Assembly: GCA_900470155.1 (NCBI GenBank)
Contig: UBZT01000002.1
Coordinates: 1 to 64,000, forward strand
Reading direction: 5' to 3'
DNA length: 64,000 nucleotides
From: Hyphomicrobiales bacterium
GTDB lineage: Bacteria; Pseudomonadota; Alphaproteobacteria; Rhizobiales; Rhizobiaceae
Below are positions 59,679-64,000 of the stretch, in pieces. The notes below the pieces were generated by a model that made no database searches, was not told where the DNA came from, and saw only the letters and a program-made list of their open reading frames with translations. Both the position numbers and the translations under genes were made by a program. Each line of letters starts with the position of its first letter. Position 1 is the first letter of the stretch.

Positions 59679-60668
59679 TTAGTCAGACATGTCAGCCACG
59701 GCAGATTTTGCAGCCGCCTGGCGGCGGCGGTCACGAAAGGCAAGGAACTGACTGTCGGCAATCACGCCGACCAGGATCACGCCTCCCATGACCGCAAAGT
59801 TGAGCGACGACGGAATGCCCACCAGGTTGACGAGATTTTGCAGGACCTGCAGCAATACCACACCCAGCACCACACCCACGATGGAGCCTTCGCCGCCGCG
59901 CAACGAAAACCCACCCAGCACTGCGGCCGCTATTGCATAGAGTTCGTAGAAATTTCCGTGGGAAGATGGCTGAACCGACTTCGTGTACATGGCGAAAAAG
60001 ACGGCAGAAATCGCCGTCAGAAACATGCACAACACATAGGCCAGAATGATCACCCGTTTGGTGTTGATTCCCGAATAGCGCGCGGCCTCCTCGTTCTTCC
60101 CTACGGCGAGAAGATGCCGACCGAATACGGTTCTGTGCAGAAGAAACCAGGCAAGGACCGCGAATACGGCAAAAGCGATGACGGAGTGGGGAATGCCTGC
60201 CGTTCGCCCGACAAACACGTATTCGAGCATCGGCAGGTCGGTTCCGAAGGTGAAGCCGGCCGTACCGTCCTTGGTGTAGAACCGTGCAATGCCCCTGTAG
60301 ATCAGCAGGCCGCATAGCGTGACGACGAAGGGCTGCAGCTTGAGCTGCGTGATCAGCCACCCGTGCAGGAGACCGATCACGACCGACAGCGCCAAAACGA
60401 TGGCAAAGGCAACAGGCCAGGGCACCCCATGGGAGGCGATCAGGTCGATGAAGATGACCCCGAGCAGCGCGATCACCGATCCGATCGAAAGCTCTATGCC
60501 CGCCGTCGCGATCACAAAGGCTTCGGCGATCGAAAAGAGCCCGAAGAGCCCGATCAGGTTGGCCGTATTGGCCAGATTGATCGGCGATACGAAACGCGGA
60601 TTGACCAGCGTGACGATCGCACCGACGGTAATCACCAAGACGGCAAGGCCCAGGTCCTTCTTGTACAT
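59679..60668 (-). CDS. Ribose-type ABC transporter permease (RbsC family)
   Basis: 329 aa with eight to ten helices. NLANTANLIGLFGLFSIAEAFVIATAGIELSIGSVIAL (in blocks) and the AVGKNEEAARYSGINTKRV coupling loop are RbsC/BPD_transp_2 features. One permease serves as a homodimer in CUT2 systems. Nine bases after the ATPase gene. Last gene of the sugar operon. Confidence 0.9.
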   Translation of the reverse strand: MYKKDLGLAVLVITVGAIVTLVNPRFVSPINLANTANLIGLFGLFSIAEAFVIATAGIELSIGSVIALLGVIFIDLIASHGVPWPVAFAIVLALSVVIGLLHGWLITQLKLQPFVVTLCGLLIYRGIARFYTKDGTAGFTFGTDLPMLEYVFVGRTAGIPHSVIAFAVFAVLAWFLLHRTVFGRHLLAVGKNEEAARYSGINTKRVIILAYVLCMFLTAISAVFFAMYTKSVQPSSHGNFYELYAIAAAVLGGFSLRGGEGSIVGVVLGVVLLQVLQNLVNLVGIPSSLNFAVMGGVILVGVIADSQFLAFRDRRRQAAAKSAVADMSD

Positions 60669-60677
60669 CCCGTTCTC

Positions 60678-62174
60678 CTATTCCACGGCCAGCCGCAGGA
60701 TCGCTTCTTCAGACAGTTCGCTGCGGGACAGCACCCCGGCGATAGCGCCGCGACGCATCACGGCCACGCGGGTAGACACGCCGATCACCTCCTCCATGTC
60801 CGACGAGATCATCAGCACCGCCGCACCGGCCTCCGCCAGATCGCGCATCAGGCGATAGACCTCAGCCTTGGCCCCGACATCGATGCCCCGCGTCGGTTCG
60901 TCGAGAATGATGACCCGGGGCTTGAGCCCGAGCCACTTCGCCAGCACCACCTTCTGCTGATTGCCGCCGGACAGTTCCCCGACGGGTCGATTAAGGCGGA
61001 GGGCTCGGATCGAGAGGCGAGTGCGGAAGCGATCCGCCATAGCAAGCTCGGCCTTGCGATCCACAAAACCCGCCGTTGCGATCTCGGACAGACTTGGCAG
61101 GGCAATATTCTCTGCGAGCGAGAAATCAAGGAACAGCCCCTCGGACTTGCGATCTTCCGGAACGAGGCAGATGCCGGCCGCAATAGCTGCCGGCACCGAT
61201 CCGGACGCGATCTGCCGGCCATCGACCTCGACATGCCCACCCGCGATCGGATCTATGCCGAATAGGGCGCGCGCGAGTTCCGTCCGCCCCGCACCGACCA
61301 ATCCGGCGAGCCCGAGAACTTCTCCACTTCGCACTTCGAGATCGACGGTAACCGCGGGATAAGTGCGAGTCCGCAACTTCTCGGTTCTAAGGACCAAAGG
61401 CCCTTTCTTCACGGCGGGGGCGGTATAGAACTGCTTGACGTCGCGCCCGATCATCAGGCGCACCATGGCGTCCCTGGTAATGCCGCCCGTCGGAAGTTCA
61501 CCCACATTCTGCCCGTCCCGAAGCCCGACGACCCGGTCGGCCACTTCTTCGACTTCCGCCAGACGATGGGTGATGAAGAGGATAGCGACACCATCCGCCC
61601 GCAGGCGTCGGATGACGTCCAGGAGCCTTCGGGTCTCCGCCAGGGTAAGGCTTGAGGTTGGCTCGTCCAGGATCAGCAGCCGGACATTCGTCGATAGGGC
61701 TTTGGCGATTTCCATCAATTGCTGATCCGCAAGCGACAGTTCTGAAGCAGGCGTAGATGGCTGGAAGCGGGCACCCAGCATGTCGAGCAGCGGTCGAACG
61801 CGATCCGCCATCGCGGCATGGTCGATGAAGCCGAAAGGCCGGCTGCGCAATTCACGGCCCAGAAGGACATTGCCCGCGACATCGAGATTGGAGAAGGGAT
61901 TGAGTTCCTGGTGCACGAAGGCGATTCCGCGGCCAAGCGCTCCCGCAGGTGTCAGAGAGGCAGCGCTTTGGCCATCGATCACGATCTCGCCTTCGTCGGG
62001 CGCAATCGCACCACCCAGAACCTTCATCAGGGTAGATTTTCCAGCCCCGTTTTCGCCGATGAGCCCGACAACCTCTCCACCCCGGATGCCGAGGGACACG
62101 CGGTTCAGCGCCACGGCGCTCGGATAGACCTTGGTGATCCCGACGAGATCGAGGGATATGCGCGCAGCAGACAT
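60678..62174 (-). CDS. Ribose-type ABC transporter ATPase with two nucleotide domains (RbsA family)
   Basis: 498 aa from ATG 62174. First domain: Walker A GENGAGKST, signature-like SLADQQLMEIAKAL, Walker B LLILDEPTSSL. Second domain (from about 250): altered Walker A GLVGAGRTE, signature LSGGNQQKVVLAKWL, Walker B VIILDEPTRGID. The second site being degenerate is normal for RbsA/MglA. AAGGTG precedes; ATG 62180 is an alternative. Follows the binding protein after a 13-bp hairpin. Confidence 0.9.
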   Translation of the reverse strand: MSAARISLDLVGITKVYPSAVALNRVSLGIRGGEVVGLIGENGAGKSTLMKVLGGAIAPDEGEIVIDGQSAASLTPAGALGRGIAFVHQELNPFSNLDVAGNVLLGRELRSRPFGFIDHAAMADRVRPLLDMLGARFQPSTPASELSLADQQLMEIAKALSTNVRLLILDEPTSSLTLAETRRLLDVIRRLRADGVAILFITHRLAEVEEVADRVVGLRDGQNVGELPTGGITRDAMVRLMIGRDVKQFYTAPAVKKGPLVLRTEKLRTRTYPAVTVDLEVRSGEVLGLAGLVGAGRTELARALFGIDPIAGGHVEVDGRQIASGSVPAAIAAGICLVPEDRKSEGLFLDFSLAENIALPSLSEIATAGFVDRKAELAMADRFRTRLSIRALRLNRPVGELSGGNQQKVVLAKWLGLKPRVIILDEPTRGIDVGAKAEVYRLMRDLAEAGAAVLMISSDMEEVIGVSTRVAVMRRGAIAGVLSRSELSEEAILRLAVE

Positions 62175-62200
62175 CAACATCGCACCTTGGCTAAGGTTGA

Positions 62201-62233
62201 GGCCTGCGCGGATCCGAAGCATCCGCGCAGGCC
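62201..62233 (-). other. Strong intergenic hairpin after sugar-binding-protein gene
   Basis: Perfect 13-bp stem (GGCCTGCGCGGAT / ATCCGCGCAGGCC) with a seven-base loop, between the binding protein and the RbsA-like gene on the minus strand. No T-run follows. Confidence 0.7.
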
Positions 62234-62250
62234 GCCGACCGGCAGACCTG

Positions 62251-63201
62251 TCAGCCGCCGACCCGCTCCTTGAGCTGCTTCTCGAAAGCATCGACATTCG
62301 CCTTGTCGATCACCTGCGTCGGCACAATGATCAATCCGTCTGCCGGGACCTGTGACTTGTCACCCTTGAGATAGGCCGCCATCAGCTTCATGCCCTGATA
62401 GCCCCACTGATAGGGGTCCTGGACCACGGTCCCCGCAAACGTGCCTTCGCGCACGGCACCGAGTGTAATCGGGTCTTCGTCGAAGGCGATCACGGTGATG
62501 GCGCCCAGCTTACCCGCCGCCTGCAGGGCTTCATAGATCTTCGGCGGATTATAGGAATAGAAGCCGACCATGCAGTCGATATCGGGATTGGCCGCAAGCA
62601 CGTCGTCGACATTCGAACGCGCCCGGGCGAAATCCACGTCATCGCCGCGCACATCGACCAGCTCAATCGACTTGCCGTCGACCGCCTGGCGGAAGCCGTC
62701 GATGCGCTCCTTGGCATTGTCAGCGCCAAGGAAGCCGACAAAGCCCATGCATTTGCCACCGTTCGGCAGGGCCTTGACCGCAATCTCACCGGCCTGAATG
62801 CCCGCTTGGACATTGGACGATCCAAGATAGGCGATCCGTTTCGACTGCGGTGCATCGCTATCCGTGGTGAACAGCGGAACCTGCGCGGCGATACGATTGA
62901 AGGCGTCGATTGAGTTCTTCGGATCGGCCGAGGAAATCATGATCGCATCCGTGCCGGCCGCAACAAGGTCATCCATCAGCGCATTCTGAAGCGCCGCCGT
63001 CCCCTGTGCGGGATAGCGGAACTGCAGCTCGAAATCCGGAAGCTCGGCCTGTGCCGCCTTGACGCCGGCCTCCGCCAGCTTCCAGAAGTCGGAAGCCGCG
63101 TTGACGACGAATGCGAGTGCCTGCTTTTCCTGTGCGAGCACGGGCGTCGCCGCCAGGGTGAGTGCGGCCGCAAGGGCCGTGATCGATAGTGTCTTCTTCA
63201 T
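62251..63201 (-). CDS. Sugar ABC transporter substrate-binding protein (RbsB type)
   Basis: 316 aa. Signal peptide about residues 1-22 (PVLAQE). FVVNAASDFWKLAEAGVKAAQAE, DAIMISSADPKNSIDAF, GFVGFLGADNAKERIDGF (in blocks) and VIAFDEDPITL give the Peripla_BP_4 family. GGGAGG lies six bases before ATG 63201. A second binding protein gene precedes it. Confidence 0.88.
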   Translation of the reverse strand: MKKTLSITALAAALTLAATPVLAQEKQALAFVVNAASDFWKLAEAGVKAAQAELPDFELQFRYPAQGTAALQNALMDDLVAAGTDAIMISSADPKNSIDAFNRIAAQVPLFTTDSDAPQSKRIAYLGSSNVQAGIQAGEIAVKALPNGGKCMGFVGFLGADNAKERIDGFRQAVDGKSIELVDVRGDDVDFARARSNVDDVLAANPDIDCMVGFYSYNPPKIYEALQAAGKLGAITVIAFDEDPITLGAVREGTFAGTVVQDPYQWGYQGMKLMAAYLKGDKSQVPADGLIIVPTQVIDKANVDAFEKQLKERVGG

Positions 63202-63300
63202 GCTATCCTCCCGCAACCCTCTCCACTCGGGCTGCATCCTGTTGAACTGCAACATGCGAGAAGGCTCCTGCCGGGCCATCCGCATGCGGGACGAGGTCGG

Positions 63301-63319
63301 CGAGAGAGCGTCGCTCTCT
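63301..63319 (-). other. Intergenic hairpin between two binding-protein genes
   Basis: GAGAGAGCG-(T)-CGCTCTCTC, a 9-bp perfect inverted repeat about one base, eleven bases past the stop of the upstream gene. Confidence 0.6.
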
Positions 63320-63329
63320 CCTCCGGGTG

Positions 63330-64000
63330 CTAATTGTCCTTGCAGAATCCAGGATCTTCAGTGTTGCAGACATCGAGACCGGTAAACAACGGATCCTCGA
63401 CGGCTTCGCCCTTGATCAGCTGGATCATCACGTCAGGCGCCTTGTAGCCCATCTCGAATGGCCGCTGGCCGACCTGGGCATGGCTACGCCCCTCGCGGAA
63501 CGCCTGGGTCTGTGGCGGCAGCGTATCGCCCGCCACGATAACCAGTTCCTTGGACTTCAGCTTGTCCATCACCTGATCCGTCACCTGCGTGTAGGCCTGG
63601 GGTGCGAACTGCGCCCATCCACCGATCAGGATGAAGGCATCGAGATCCGGATGCGCGGTAAAGACATCGGACATCTGCTGGTTGGCGAGATCCGCCTGGT
63701 CATTGGTATAGACGGGGCAGCCCTCGATCTCGGACCAGCCGTTCTGGCCGGTCAGACGCTCGATATCCTTGGCCCCGGCAATCGTATCCCGGAAACCCTG
63801 GGCGCGGGCATTGATGTTGGCGGCTGCGACATTGCCGAGCTGCAGGCAGACGGTTCCACCTTCAGCCTTCAGCTTCTTCGCCTCCTCGGCCATCTTGACG
63901 CCCATCAGATAGTTGTCTGTGCCGAGATAGGTCTTGCGGAGATCGTGATCCTTCTCAAGGAAATCCGCATCGACCGTCATGACGGGCACGGTCGGGGCGA
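63330..64000 (-). CDS. Second sugar ABC transporter substrate-binding protein, partial (window edge)
   Basis: The frame runs off the window; 223 codons are visible plus stop. PVMTVDADF, TYLGTDNYLMGVKMAEEAKKL, NINARAQGFRDTI and VIVAGDTLPPQTQAF are Peripla_BP_4 (ribose/xylose-type) blocks. The end CNTEDPGFC has two Cys. It is not a copy of the downstream binding protein (different text), so the one RbsA/RbsC pair may serve two ligands or the genes merged from two systems. Confidence 0.8.
   Translation of the reverse strand, partial: APTVPVMTVDADFLEKDHDLRKTYLGTDNYLMGVKMAEEAKKLKAEGGTVCLQLGNVAAANINARAQGFRDTIAGAKDIERLTGQNGWSEIEGCPVYTNDQADLANQQMSDVFTAHPDLDAFILIGGWAQFAPQAYTQVTDQVMDKLKSKELVIVAGDTLPPQTQAFREGRSHAQVGQRPFEMGYKAPDVMIQLIKGEAVEDPLFTGLDVCNTEDPGFCKDN

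Noticed and set aside
1..64000. CRISPR arrays, tRNA or rRNA genes, insertion sequences
   Set aside because: No direct-repeat arrays, no tRNA cloverleaf-like ends and no transposase text were found on either strand by reading.

Overview
The window looks like an accessory replicon or accessory chromosomal region of an alphaproteobacterium of the Rhizobiales, most likely Rhizobiaceae (Rhizobium, Agrobacterium or Neorhizobium type). The reasons are the high-GC coding, the dense packing of ABC and TRAP uptake systems with LysR, IclR, GntR and AraC regulators, the many ATGA overlaps, the presence of a poxvirus-type topoisomerase IB, and sigma EcfG-like promoter motifs. No rRNA, tRNA, CRISPR array, insertion sequence or replication origin was seen.

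Layout. 1-1480: AraC regulator (cut by the window edge) divergent from a secreted alpha/beta hydrolase. 1682-7998: HisD-like dehydrogenase divergent from an XRE-cupin regulator, followed by a PotDABC-type ABC transporter. 8692-17153: an eight-gene operon on the minus strand (IclR, iron/polyamine-type ABC transporter, CoA transferase, CitE-like lyase, 2-hydroxyacid dehydrogenase, RraA-like aldolase). 17491-20230: a stress and DNA-maintenance group (topoisomerase IB, small hydrophilic protein, frameshifted 3-methyladenine glycosylase, coiled-coil membrane protein) with repeated GGAAC-N16-xGTT promoters. 20697-22674: aldo/keto reductase and LysR. 22865-31258: a heterocycle-type catabolic region (RidA-like, flavodoxin-fold reductase, FAD oxidase, cytosine-deaminase-like amidohydrolase, SsuABC-type transporter, LysR, creatininase), in which one long inverted repeat occurs in front of both the transporter and the creatininase. 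31739-35810: GntR, TRAP transporter and RpiB-like isomerase, followed by a LivF relic.

36236-45762 is the most unusual part. A betaine-type (OpuC/YehXYZ-like) ABC transporter, an ornithine-cyclodeaminase-family protein, a cytoplasmic PhnD-like protein, a ureidoglycine-aminohydrolase-like bicupin and a histidine-ammonia-lyase homologue lie together on one strand beside a LysR regulator with two DNA-binding domains. The lyase homologue lacks the Ala-Ser-Gly triad that forms the MIO cofactor. A lyase acting on a trimethylammonium substrate (an ergothioneine or histidine-betaine type compound) would explain both the lost cofactor and the transporter type, but this is inference.

45828-48190: YeiH-type exporter with divergent LysR, then a decayed PIN-domain toxin. 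48369-51220: ECF sigma factor, zinc-finger anti-sigma, TPR protein and membrane protein. 51292-59405: secreted esterase, ThDP enzyme, OpgC-like acyltransferase, a second CaiB-type CoA transferase, and a little-known membrane redox operon (SDR, two tiny membrane proteins, ferric-reductase/Rieske fusion, four-Cys membrane protein). 59679-64000: ribose-type ABC transporter with two tandem binding proteins, the second cut by the window edge.

A feature running through the window is a strong intergenic hairpin directly after each complete solute-binding-protein gene and after the edge-truncated one. These probably set a high binding-protein to membrane-component ratio.
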